In this document: positions 1-7,559 of the stretch, one piece after another
How the letters are laid out: each line of letters opens with the position of its first letter
How positions within the stretch are numbered: the first letter of the stretch is position 1
Assembly (NCBI RefSeq): GCF_036404855.1
Contig: NZ_DASWYS010000211.1
Span: 1-23,139 of the forward strand
Direction of reading: 5' to 3'
DNA length: 23,139 bases
DNA from: Pelomonas sp036404855
Lineage (GTDB): Bacteria; Pseudomonadota; Gammaproteobacteria; Burkholderiales; Burkholderiaceae_C
Made by a program: the position numbers and the translations under genes
Notes under the pieces: model-generated
What the model was told of the DNA's origin: nothing
What the model saw: the letters and a program-made list of their open reading frames with translations, nothing else
Databases searched by the model: none

Positions 1-377
1 TGTTCTACGCGCTGGAGGCCCTGGGCAAGGAAGCGCAGGTCCGCCCGGCCATCTTCGCTGCAATGCATCAGCAGGGCCTGGCGCTGGACGACGCCAAGAG
101 CCAGGCCAAGTTCCTTTCCCCGCTGGGCATCGACCCCGTCAAGTACCAGGAGGCCTACAACTCCTTCGGCGTGGTCACCAAATGCCAGCAGGCCGAGAAG
201 CTGTCCGAGGCCTACCGGATCGATGGCGTGCCCTGCATTGGCATCGGCGGCCGCTTCCTGACCTCGCCCGGCCATGCTGGCGCAGGCGCCAGCCAGCGCT
301 TGCCCGAGCATGAGCTGGGCCAGAAGGCGCTGCAGATCACCGACTTCCTGATCCAGCGCGTGCGCAGCAAGGCCTGA
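1..377 (+). CDS. dsbA: Thiol:disulfide interchange protein DsbA, C-terminal part (5' end outside window)
   Basis: DsbA proteins are periplasmic thioredoxin-fold oxidases that put disulfide bonds into exported proteins. The frame is open from base 3 to the TGA at 375-377 and gives about 124 residues of the C-terminal half. The visible part has the helical insert followed by YRIDGVPCIGIGGRF, the conserved segment holding the cis-proline loop (GVP), then a DsbA-like end (GQKALQITDFLIQRVR). The catalytic CXXC and the signal peptide would lie left of the window. A Cys directly after the cis-Pro, where Thr is common, is a small variation. The gene is followed by a 404-base gap containing a decayed sequence that resembles its own C-terminus. 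The family call is firm; the 5' structure and operon cannot be seen. Confidence 0.88.
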   Translation, partial: FYALEALGKEAQVRPAIFAAMHQQGLALDDAKSQAKFLSPLGIDPVKYQEAYNSFGVVTKCQQAEKLSEAYRIDGVPCIGIGGRFLTSPGHAGAGASQRLPEHELGQKALQITDFLIQRVRSKA

Positions 378-501
378 AGCGCCGCGACACGACCGCCGCA
401 CTGATTGCAGCAGGCCGCCGCCCTGCTGCGTCGGCGCAAGGTGTCCTCGTCGAAGGCAAGCACGACACGCGCGTGCGCCAGGTCATGCCTGACGCGCCAG
501 G

Positions 502-711
502 ATGAAAGTCGTCGAGTTTTGCGTCGACGCAGTGTCCTTTGCCCGCTTGAAGCTCTGATCGGGGCCAGGGAGCGCCACCTGCCAGCCGATGGTCTGCGGC
601 GCGGCCACCATGCCCGCGATGGTCGTCGCAGGCGAGGCGGGGCAAGGCCAGCAAGCGCTGGTCGCGGCGGACTTCCTTGTCAAGCGGGTACGCCGCGGAA
701 AAACTTCCTGA
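502..711 (+). pseudogene. Decayed dsbA-like fragment in the dsbA-lptA gap
   Basis: This frame opens with ATG at 502 (MKVVEFCVDAVSFARLKL), is broken by TGA at 556-558, then reads on without a stop to TGA at 709-711. Its end (GQQALVAADFLVKRVR, 646-693) matches the end of the neighbouring DsbA (GQKALQITDFLIQRVR, 318-365) at 10 of 16 residues. The part before it (PMVCGAATMPAMV) loosely recalls the 'VP..V.GRY.TSPAM' stretch of DsbA proteins. The N-terminal piece resembles the start of DsbA-fold 2-hydroxychromene-2-carboxylate isomerases, which is a weaker resemblance. There is no CXXC, and the length is about a third of a normal gene. I read it as the remnant of a tandem dsbA-family copy. The same-frame match supports this; the internal stop and missing middle argue against function. 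Confidence 0.5.
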
Positions 712-753
712 GGCCTTGCCGCTCCGGAAAGCCTGTCGACGGCAGCAGGCCCC

Positions 754-759
754 TAGAAT
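754..759 (+). promoter_or_regulatory. Possible -10 element before lptA
   Basis: TAGAAT at 754-759 resembles a sigma-70 -10 hexamer and lies 22 bases before the preferred lptA ATG. No good -35 hexamer sits 16-18 bases upstream, so this is only a candidate. It would make lptA-lptB-rpoN a transcription unit separate from dsbA. Confidence 0.25.
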
Positions 760-781
760 GGCCTGCAACTTCCGTGCCGCC

Positions 782-1387
782 ATGCATCGCCTGCTCATTC
801 CGCTCGCTCTCGTGCTCGCCTTTTCCGCCGCTCAGGCGGAGAAGGCTGATCGGCTGAAGCCCTTCGTGTTTTCGTCGGACAAGACGGGCTTGGTGGACGC
901 CGTCAACCAACGCACCGAATTGCTGGGCAACGTCATCATCACGAAGGGCAGCCTGCTGTTGCGCGCCGAGAAAGTGGATGTACGCGAGACGCGTGACGGC
1001 TACCACCAGGCCTTCGCCAGCGGCGCAAGCGGCCAACCGGTCAGCTTCCGCCAGGCCCGAGACATCCCGGGCGAAGCCATCGATGGCGTCGCCAACCAGC
1101 TCGAGTACGACACCCGCACCGAGACCGTGCGCTTCATCGGCAACGCCACCGTGCGCCGCCTGCGCGGCACCGCCGTGGCCGAAGAGGTGACCGGCGCCGT
1201 CATCGTCTACAACAGCCGCACCGAGGTCTTCACGCTGGAAGGCGGCACGGCTTCGCCGAACCCCAATGGCCGCACCCGCATCGTCATGATGCCGCGCGTG
1301 CAGCCCGGCGACGACGCCGCCTCCGCCCCGGCGGCGCCGCTGCCGCTGAAGCCGTCGACGACGCTGCAGCCGGGCAAGCCCTCGTGA
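782..1387 (+). CDS. lptA: Lipopolysaccharide transport periplasmic protein LptA
   Basis: LptA forms the periplasmic bridge that carries lipopolysaccharide from the inner-membrane LptBFGC complex to LptDE in the outer membrane. The protein starts with a cleavable signal peptide (about residues 1-19, ending AQA). It continues with an OstA/LptA beta-jellyroll: TELLGNVIITKGSLLLRAEK, then a repeat around ANQLEYDTRTETVRFIGNATV and a closing TEVFTLEGG strand. The tail is rich in Ala, Pro and Asp. The start at 782 puts the hydrophobic core right after the Met; an in-frame ATG at 758 would add eight residues. The stop overlaps the lptB ATG by one base (TGATG), which indicates translational coupling. 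At about 201 residues it is close to family size. lptC, normally just upstream, is not in the window. Confidence 0.9.
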   Translation: MHRLLIPLALVLAFSAAQAEKADRLKPFVFSSDKTGLVDAVNQRTELLGNVIITKGSLLLRAEKVDVRETRDGYHQAFASGASGQPVSFRQARDIPGEAIDGVANQLEYDTRTETVRFIGNATVRRLRGTAVAEEVTGAVIVYNSRTEVFTLEGGTASPNPNGRTRIVMMPRVQPGDDAASAPAAPLPLKPSTTLQPGKPS

Positions 1388-2172
1388 TGGCCGATACGCT
1401 CGCGAGCCCCTCGGAGACAACGCCAGCCTGCGGCAGCCGGCTCGAGGCCGAAGGCCTCGCCAAGACCTATGGCGTGCGCAAGGTCGTCAAGAACGTCCAT
1501 GTACGCGTGGACTGCGGCGAGGTGGTAGGCCTGCTCGGCCCCAATGGGGCCGGCAAGACGACCAGCTTCTACATGATCGTCGGGTTGGTGCGTTCGGACG
1601 CCGGCATCATCCGCATCGACGGTGCCGAAGTGCAGCGACTGCCCATCCATTCGCGAGCTCGCCTGGGTCTGTCCTATCTGCCGCAGGAAGCCTCCATCTT
1701 CCGCAAGCTCACCGTCGAGCAAAACATCCGTGCCGTGCTGGAGCTGCAGCAGGACGACCGCGGCAAGCCGCTGGCCAAGGCCCGCATCGACGAACTGCTG
1801 AATGGCCTTCTGCACGACCTCTCCATTGAGGGCCTGCGCGACAGCCCCGCGCCGGCGCTGTCGGGTGGCGAGCGCCGCCGCGTCGAGATCGCCCGCGCGC
1901 TGGCCACACAGCCGCGCTTTATCCTGCTGGACGAGCCCTTCGCCGGCGTTGATCCCATCGCTGTGTTGGAGATCCAGCGCATCATCAGTTTCCTGAAAGC
2001 GCGCGGCATCGGCGTGCTGATCACGGACCACAACGTCCGTGAGACCCTGGGCATCTGCGACCGCGCCTACATCATCAGCGAGGGCGCCGTGCTGGCCGAA
2101 GGCACGCCCGACGAGATCGTGGCCAACGCCGACGTGCGCAAGGTCTATCTCGGCGAACATTTCCGCATGTAG
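1387..2172 (+). CDS. lptB: LPS export ABC transporter ATP-binding protein LptB
   Basis: LptB is the cytoplasmic ATPase that powers extraction of lipopolysaccharide from the inner membrane with LptF, LptG and LptC. The sequence shows a complete ABC domain: Walker A GPNGAGKTT, Q-loop in LPQEASIFRKL, signature LSGGERRRVEIARAL, Walker B FILLDEPFAGVDP, and the H-loop ITDHNVRETL. The last two are typical of the LptB subgroup. At 261 residues it is slightly longer than the Escherichia coli protein because of about 20 extra N-terminal residues. The ATG at 1387 overlaps the lptA TGA; a GTG three bases upstream is in frame but less likely. It lies in tight order between lptA and rpoN, as in many Proteobacteria. 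LptF and LptG are not in the window. Confidence 0.95.
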   Translation: MADTLASPSETTPACGSRLEAEGLAKTYGVRKVVKNVHVRVDCGEVVGLLGPNGAGKTTSFYMIVGLVRSDAGIIRIDGAEVQRLPIHSRARLGLSYLPQEASIFRKLTVEQNIRAVLELQQDDRGKPLAKARIDELLNGLLHDLSIEGLRDSPAPALSGGERRRVEIARALATQPRFILLDEPFAGVDPIAVLEIQRIISFLKARGIGVLITDHNVRETLGICDRAYIISEGAVLAEGTPDEIVANADVRKVYLGEHFRM

Positions 2173-2189
2173 GCCCGAGAGGCGGCGCG

Positions 2190-3692
2190 ATGAAACAGAC
2201 GCTCCAGGTCCGCCTGAGTCAGCACCTCGCGCTGACGCCGCAGCTGCAGCAGTCCATCCGCCTGCTGCAGCTCTCCACGCTCGAGCTCCACCAGGAAGTC
2301 GAGCAGATGCTGGCCAGCAATCCCCTGCTCGAGACCGAAGAGGAGTTCACGGTCAGCACACCCGAGCTGGCCGCGAACGCGCCGGCCGAGAACAGCGGCA
2401 GCGAGACCGGCGGGGATGGCGAGGCAGAGTCCACGGCCGAGGCGCCGGAGCTGAGTGGCGAGGACTTCGGCAGCACCGAACGTGAGGACTGGGAGAACGG
2501 CACCGAGCGCGACGACTTCGACGGCATCCGCGAGCTGCCGTCCAGCGCAGGCAGCGGCAGCAGCGATGAAGATGGCGAGCGTGAGAGCCAGGAATCCGCC
2601 GAGCTGACGCTGGCCCAGCACCTCGCCCAACAGCTTGCCGGCCACCACCTGTCGGCGGAAGACCGCGCCGTCGTCCAGGTTCTCATCGAGTCGCTGAACG
2701 AGGACGGCTACCTCGAGGACACGCTTGAGGAGATCGCCGCGGCCCTGGCCGAGAACGAAGAAGACCGTGAGGAGTTGCTGGACCGGCTGCGCATCGCGCA
2801 CCGCCTGCTGCAGAGCCTGGAGCCGGCTGGTATCGCCGCATGCAACCTGTCGGAATGCCTGGTGTTGCAACTGCGCGCGCAGCCCAGGAGCGCCGCGCAA
2901 GTCATCGCCATCCTGATCTGCAAGAGCCATCTGGAGCTGCTCGCCAAGCGCGACATGCGCCGGCTCATGATGGAGACCGGCGCCGACGAGGCCTTGCTGC
3001 GCGAGGCCCAGGTGCTGATCACCCGGCTCGAGCCCAAGCCAGGCCGCCGCTTTGCGCAGGGCGCCGCCGCGGCCATCGTGCCCGATGTCATCGTGCGCAA
3101 GGTGGGCCGCGAGTTCCGCGTCATGCTCAACCCGGAGGTCGCCCCCAAGCTGCGCATCAACGAGCTCTACGCCAACGCGCTACGTGCCACGCGTGGCGGC
3201 ATCAGCAACTCGCCGCTGGGCGGGCAGCTGCAGGAGGCGCGCTGGTTCATCAAGAACATCCAGCAGCGCTTCGACACCATCCTGCGCGTCAGCCAGGCCA
3301 TCGTGGAGCGCCAGCGCGGCTTCTTCACACACGGCGAGCTGGCCATGAAGCCGCTGGTGCTGCGCGAGATCGCCGACGAGCTGAGCCTGCACGAGTCCAC
3401 CATCTCGCGCGTGACCACGGCCAAGTACATGGCCACCAGTTGGGGCACCTTCGAGCTGAAGTACTTCTTCGGCTCGGGACTGTCGACGGAAGCCGGCGGT
3501 GAGGCCTCCAGCACGGCCGTGCGCGCGCTGATCAAGCAGTTCGTCGCCGCCGAGGACACAAAAAAGCCCCTGTCCGACAGCGCACTCGCGGCGATGCTGG
3601 AGGAGCAGGGCATCCAGTGCGCGCGGCGCACGGTGGCCAAATACCGCGAGGCGATGAAAATCGCGCCCGCGAACCTGCGCAAGGCGCTGTAG
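2190..3692 (+). CDS. rpoN: RNA polymerase sigma-54 factor RpoN
   Basis: Sigma-54 directs RNA polymerase to -24/-12 promoters that need an AAA+ enhancer-binding activator. The N-terminal region I (MKQTLQVRLSQHLALTPQLQ, to about residue 50) is Gln/Leu-rich as expected. An acidic region II follows (about 55-135, with many Glu, Asp and Ser), then the core-binding region. A helix-turn-helix occurs around HESTISRVTTAKYMAT, and the RpoN box is ARRTVAKYRE at residues 478-487. The 500-residue length is normal. The ATG at 2190 has a GAGAGG ribosome site with 7-base spacing and begins 17 bases after lptB. The usual next genes (hpf, ptsN) are absent; the next gene is a convergent esterase 12 bases away. 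Confidence 0.96.
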   Translation: MKQTLQVRLSQHLALTPQLQQSIRLLQLSTLELHQEVEQMLASNPLLETEEEFTVSTPELAANAPAENSGSETGGDGEAESTAEAPELSGEDFGSTEREDWENGTERDDFDGIRELPSSAGSGSSDEDGERESQESAELTLAQHLAQQLAGHHLSAEDRAVVQVLIESLNEDGYLEDTLEEIAAALAENEEDREELLDRLRIAHRLLQSLEPAGIAACNLSECLVLQLRAQPRSAAQVIAILICKSHLELLAKRDMRRLMMETGADEALLREAQVLITRLEPKPGRRFAQGAAAAIVPDVIVRKVGREFRVMLNPEVAPKLRINELYANALRATRGGISNSPLGGQLQEARWFIKNIQQRFDTILRVSQAIVERQRGFFTHGELAMKPLVLREIADELSLHESTISRVTTAKYMATSWGTFELKYFFGSGLSTEAGGEASSTAVRALIKQFVAAEDTKKPLSDSALAAMLEEQGIQCARRTVAKYREAMKIAPANLRKAL

Positions 3693-3704
3693 CCCGCTGC
3701 CCGA

Positions 3705-4571
3705 TCAGTCCCGGGATGGCCCCGTCTCCGGTGCCAGCGGCTCGAACACGAAGCGCATACCGCGCGTGTAGCTCTCCGCCTTGGTGCCAGCATGCCGCTC
3801 GCCGTCGATGCTGCGGTTCTGCCAGACCAGCCCCGGGTGGTTGAGTTCCGGCAGCAGCGCCTGGTAGCGCTTGATGCCCGCCAGGAAGGCGGGCCATTCG
3901 CTCTCCGCCCCGGTCACGTAGAGCCTGGCCTTGATGGCCTTGCCTGTGGCGGCATAGGCCTTGGCCCGGCCAATGATCCAGTCGTTGCCGACGACGACCG
4001 CAGGGCTGGCGGCAATGTAGCCCTTGAAGAGCTCGGGCCGGGCATACATCGCATGCAGAGCGAACAGGCCGCCCAACGAGCTGCCGGCCAGGTAGCGCTG
4101 GGCCGGGTCGGCGCGGTAGTCGCGCTCCACCAGCGGAAAGATCTCCTTTTCCAGCGCGTTGAGGAACTTGTCGGCATGGCCGGTACCGGTGGACAGCGGG
4201 TTCAGGCGCACCGGCGACAGCTCCCAGCCGCGCAACTCGCCGTAGTCGAGGTTGTCGCCGACATAGCCCAGGCCGATGACGATGAACTCCGGCACGACCT
4301 TGTCGTAGTGCAGGTTGTTGTACGAACTGACGATGGTCGCGAAATCCCAGTAGCCGTCAGTCACGTAGAGCACCGGGTAGCGCCGCCCGGGCTCCTTGGC
4401 AAACGAGCCCGGCAAGTGGACGTGCAGCTGATAGGTGCGGCCATCGGTGTTCTTGGGCAGGGCGCGCAGCTGGGTGTTCGCAAGCGTATGCGGCGGGTAG
4501 GCCGGCGGACTCTCCGCGCTCACCTGCCAGACGGTGAACAGCAGGGCCAGACTCAGGACGATTCGCTTCAT
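3705..4571 (-). CDS. Secreted alpha/beta-hydrolase (putative esterase family)
   Basis: The 288-residue protein has a signal peptide (about residues 1-19, VSA|ES). The rest looks like the putative-esterase (Fes/IroE/enterochelin-esterase-like) alpha/beta-hydrolase family. It contains YPVLYVTDGYWDF, the nucleophile elbow AGSSLGGLFA with Ser165 as the expected nucleophile, and a C-terminal ERHAG segment that could supply the catalytic His. Members hydrolyse siderophore esters, sugar esters or similar molecules; the substrate here cannot be read. The gene is convergent with rpoN and divergent from rlmL across 60 bases. An alternative ATG far upstream on the same strand would run through the antisense of rlmL and was not used. 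A second protein of the same general type lies at 14106-14969. Confidence 0.82.
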   Translation of the reverse strand: MKRIVLSLALLFTVWQVSAESPPAYPPHTLANTQLRALPKNTDGRTYQLHVHLPGSFAKEPGRRYPVLYVTDGYWDFATIVSSYNNLHYDKVVPEFIVIGLGYVGDNLDYGELRGWELSPVRLNPLSTGTGHADKFLNALEKEIFPLVERDYRADPAQRYLAGSSLGGLFALHAMYARPELFKGYIAASPAVVVGNDWIIGRAKAYAATGKAIKARLYVTGAESEWPAFLAGIKRYQALLPELNHPGLVWQNRSIDGERHAGTKAESYTRGMRFVFEPLAPETGPSRD

Positions 4572-4631
4572 GGTGGATGGCACCCCAGTTGATGGCAACG
4601 CTGTCAGTTTAGGAGCGGAGACAATGCGCGA

Positions 4632-5912
4632 GTGAGCCTGCCCAACAAGTTGTACCTCTTCGTCCCTTGCCCCGCCGGCGTCGAGCCGCTGCTGGAGGAG
4701 GAGCTGAAACGCTTCCTGCCGCCCGGCGTGCGCAGCAAGGTGGAAGCCCTGCGCGGCGGCTGCGGCCTGCTGGGCACGGCCGAGGACGTCATGCGCATCA
4801 ACCTCGAAAGCCGGCTCGCGCAGCGCGTGCTGGTCGAGATCATCGAGGGCCCGTACCGCCACGAGGATGACCTCTACGCGCTGGCCCGCCGTGTCGACTG
4901 GCGCGACTGGCTGACGCCCAAGCACACGCTGCGCATCGACACGACGGCCCAGCGTTCGCCGCTGAAGAGTCTGAATTTCGCCGCCCTGCGCATCAAGGAT
5001 GCCATCTGCGACCAGCTGCGCGAGCACACCGGCGAACGCCCCAGCGTGGACACGCAGCGGCCCGACCTGCCCGTGGTTCTGCACGTCGGCCCCGAGCGCG
5101 CCGCCCTCTACGTCGACACGTCGGGCGAGCCCCTCTTCAAGCGCGGATGGCGCATCGACAAGGGCGATGCGCCGCTGAAAGAGACGCTGGCCGCAGCGAT
5201 GCTGGCCGCTGCGGGCTGGCGCGGCACGAACGAGCAGGGCGGCGCCCTGCACGACCCCTGCTGCGGCTCGGGCACCATCCCCATCGAAGCCGCGCTGATC
5301 GCCTGCGACTCGGCGCCCGGCCTCCAGCGCCGCTTTGCCTTCGAACACCAACTGCCCTTCTCCACGGGGGCGATGAAGGCTGTGTGGGGTGAGATGGCGC
5401 AGGCCGCGCGCGCACGCATCCACCCGCCTGCCGTGCCCATCTACGCGAGCGACGTAGCCTTCCGCATGGTCGACTTCGCGCGCCGCAACGCCGAGCGCGC
5501 AGGTGTGGCCCAGTACATCCAGTTCAACGGCGGTGACGCGCTGGAACGGCCGGCCCCGACCCTGCCCGATGGCATGCCCGGCAGCATCATCATGAACCCG
5601 CCCTATGGCGAGCGCATCGAGGTGCGCGGCAAGGCGGCGATGACGCGCGATGCGGGTGGCTCTGAAGAGCGGGACGCGGGCGACGACTTCTTTCCGCGGC
5701 TGGCTGCGCACTGGAAGCGCCAGTACACCGCGAACCCCGCCGGCTGGACGGCCTGGATGCTCAGCCCCGACATGAAACTGCCCAGCAAGATGCGGCTGAA
5801 GGAATCGCGCCGCGTGCCGATGTGGAACGGCCCCATCGAGTGCCGGCTGTTCCGCTTCGACCTCGTCAAAGGCTCGGCGCGCAAAGTCGGCGAGGGCGAT
5901 GCGCCTGCGTGA
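4632..5912 (+). CDS. rlmL: 23S rRNA (guanine-N2) methyltransferase, RlmL-type
   Basis: This class I SAM-dependent RNA methyltransferase should modify 23S rRNA (m2G2445 in E. coli RlmL). It has a THUMP-like RNA-binding N-terminal half (about residues 1-165), then a Rossmann methyltransferase domain. The domain carries the glycine-rich SAM motif DPCCGSGTIPIEA (208-220), YASDVAFRMV as the ribose-binding strand, and the catalytic NPPYGER motif (322-328). At 426 residues it covers only the RlmL half of the fused E. coli RlmKL; no RlmK half follows. The start is GTG at 4632. The good ribosome site AGGAG at 4611-4615 is better spaced for an out-of-frame ATG at 4624 that opens a three-codon ORF overlapping this start. 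The last 14 bases overlap the next gene. The exact target base is inferred from family membership. Confidence 0.85.
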   Translation: MSLPNKLYLFVPCPAGVEPLLEEELKRFLPPGVRSKVEALRGGCGLLGTAEDVMRINLESRLAQRVLVEIIEGPYRHEDDLYALARRVDWRDWLTPKHTLRIDTTAQRSPLKSLNFAALRIKDAICDQLREHTGERPSVDTQRPDLPVVLHVGPERAALYVDTSGEPLFKRGWRIDKGDAPLKETLAAAMLAAAGWRGTNEQGGALHDPCCGSGTIPIEAALIACDSAPGLQRRFAFEHQLPFSTGAMKAVWGEMAQAARARIHPPAVPIYASDVAFRMVDFARRNAERAGVAQYIQFNGGDALERPAPTLPDGMPGSIIMNPPYGERIEVRGKAAMTRDAGGSEERDAGDDFFPRLAAHWKRQYTANPAGWTAWMLSPDMKLPSKMRLKESRRVPMWNGPIECRLFRFDLVKGSARKVGEGDAPA

Positions 5913-6414
5913 GCTTTTGGGCGCCACGGCGCTGGCGTTGCTGGTCGCCGGGGCCCAGGCGGCCGAGCCCTGCACGCTGGTCTTCGGCCAGGGTCGCAAC
6001 CCGCCGCAGCAGGGCGGACCGGATTGGGACCAGCTCAACCAGCGCTTCAACACGGCCGTGGCCAACGCTCTCGACGGCTTGGACCGGCGCGTCGTGCCGA
6101 TGACGGCGTCCAGCGTGCAGATCGATCCCGAGGCGGCCGGCGTGGCACTGTTGCGAGAGGCCGACCGATTGCGCTGCGCCACGCTGGCAGAGACGGCCAT
6201 CTTCGCCGATGAGCACGACACGTTGGTGATGCGCCTGCGCGTCTACCCGCTGCTGCCCACGCTGGGCGAAGGCGGTGCCATCGTCGGCCTGCGCATCGGC
6301 TCGGTGCCGTTCGTCACGCAACGCGACCTGGGCCTGAACGCGCTGCCGCGACTCAAGCCAGAGCTGGTCGGCCAGCAGATGGCCGCCGAATACCTCCTTC
6401 ACGACCGGCGCTGA
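5899..6414 (+). CDS. Small exported protein of unknown function
   Basis: The predicted 171-residue protein has a clear signal peptide (about residues 1-21, GAQA|AEPC). The mature part is about 150 residues with two cysteines, near the mature N-terminus and in DRLRCATLAE, that could form a disulfide. I recognise no catalytic motif and no family. It begins 14 bases inside rlmL, so it is probably translated from the same message. Its 3' end overlaps the convergent MFS gene by 16 bases. The even codon pattern and the signal peptide support a real gene. Confidence 0.72.
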   Translation: MRLRELLGATALALLVAGAQAAEPCTLVFGQGRNPPQQGGPDWDQLNQRFNTAVANALDGLDRRVVPMTASSVQIDPEAAGVALLREADRLRCATLAETAIFADEHDTLVMRLRVYPLLPTLGEGGAIVGLRIGSVPFVTQRDLGLNALPRLKPELVGQQMAAEYLLHDRR

Positions 6415-7559
6415 TACAGCGCAAGCCCGGCCAGGGCGAGAGCGCACAGCGCGATGGGCCCGAGGCTGGCCCAGTTCATCCACTGCCAGCCGCCGGTCGT
6501 GACGAGGGCGCCGGAGGAGAACGAGGTCAGCGTCATCGTCGCGTAGACGCCGGTGTCCAGCAGGCCCTGCGCGCGGGTCTTCTCCTCGGGGCGGTAGGCC
6601 TGGGTGAACAACGTGGTGCCACCGATGTAGAGGAAATTCCAGCCGACGCCCAGCAGCAGCAGCGCGCCGAGAAAGTGGTCCAGGTCCTGGCCAGACAACG
6701 CGAAGGCGACGCAGCCCAGGTTGAGCGCCACCCCCACCGCCATCACGGGCAACACGCCCACGCGCTTGATCAGCGGCCCGGTGAAAAAGCTGGGCACAAA
6801 CATGCCCAGCACGTGCCATTGCAGCACCATGCCGGCGTCGGCGAAGGGCAGACCGCACTGGCCCATGGCGATGGGCGTGGCGGCCATCAGCAGGTTCATG
6901 ACGCCGTAACCCAGCGCGCTCGCGGCCAGCGCCACCATGAAGATCGGCTGGCGCAGCAGCTCGGCGCTGGCGCGGCCGCCCGCGCCGGGCGCGGGCTGGA
7001 CCAGTGGGGGAAAGTCGATCAGCGAGATCAGCAGCAGCCCGGCCAGCGCGACGGCGATCAGCAGCAAATAGGCACCGGCGAAGGGCGTCACGAGCAGGTT
7101 CTTGCTGGCGCCGGCCAGCCAGGGACCCAGTACCGCGCCCAGGCAGCCGCCGGCCAGCACCCAGGAGATGGCGGACTCGCGCTTCTCGGGCGCCACCAGC
7201 TCCGTCGCCGCAAAGCGGTAAAGAGCCGCATTGGCGTTGTAGTAGCCGGCGATCAACGTTGCGCCGACGACGCCCCAGAACTGCTGGTGCAGCACGCTCC
7301 ACAGCGAGATGGCGCAGCTGGCCATGGCCACGACCAGACCGATCTGGAAGGCCCGCCGCCGCCCGAAGTGCAGTTGGTGGCGACCGACCCAGCGAGCCAT
7401 CAGCGCGCCGCCTGCCACGTAAGCGCAGATCGGCAGGGTGGCCATCCACGGTCGCGGCGCCAGCGCCAGCCCCACGAGGCCGTTGATGGCCATGAAGCAG
7501 ATGTTGTTGGTGAGGAAGAGTCCCTGGGCCAGGACGAGCAGTGCGAGCTTCCTGTTCAT
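6399..7559 (-). CDS. Major facilitator superfamily (MFS) transporter
   Basis: The 386-residue protein is hydrophobic throughout, with about 12 predicted membrane segments, fitting an inner-membrane MFS secondary transporter. The loop between segments 2 and 3 carries WVGRHQLHFGRRRAF, the basic MFS motif A region in a degenerate form. The second half begins after a short cytoplasmic loop (about residues 195-210). It somewhat resembles sugar-efflux (SotB/SetA-like) or drug-efflux members, but the substrate cannot be assigned. Its ATG overlaps the rsmE stop codon (ATGA at 7556-7559), so the two are translationally coupled. It is the last gene of the reverse-strand block. Confidence 0.88.
   Translation of the reverse strand: MNRKLALLVLAQGLFLTNNICFMAINGLVGLALAPRPWMATLPICAYVAGGALMARWVGRHQLHFGRRRAFQIGLVVAMASCAISLWSVLHQQFWGVVGATLIAGYYNANAALYRFAATELVAPEKRESAISWVLAGGCLGAVLGPWLAGASKNLLVTPFAGAYLLLIAVALAGLLLISLIDFPPLVQPAPGAGGRASAELLRQPIFMVALAASALGYGVMNLLMAATPIAMGQCGLPFADAGMVLQWHVLGMFVPSFFTGPLIKRVGVLPVMAVGVALNLGCVAFALSGQDLDHFLGALLLLGVGWNFLYIGGTTLFTQAYRPEEKTRAQGLLDTGVYATMTLTSFSSGALVTTGGWQWMNWASLGPIALCALALAGLALYQRRS

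Noticed and set aside
405..857. Forward 150-codon frame in the dsbA-lptA gap
   Set aside because: It is Arg-rich, has no recognisable domain and overlaps the lptA signal peptide; a different frame carries the dsbA-like similarity.
4572..6221. Reverse-strand upstream extension of the first esterase frame to 838 codons
   Set aside because: It runs antisense through rlmL and its downstream gene. The signal peptide and domain begin only at the Met encoded at 4571.
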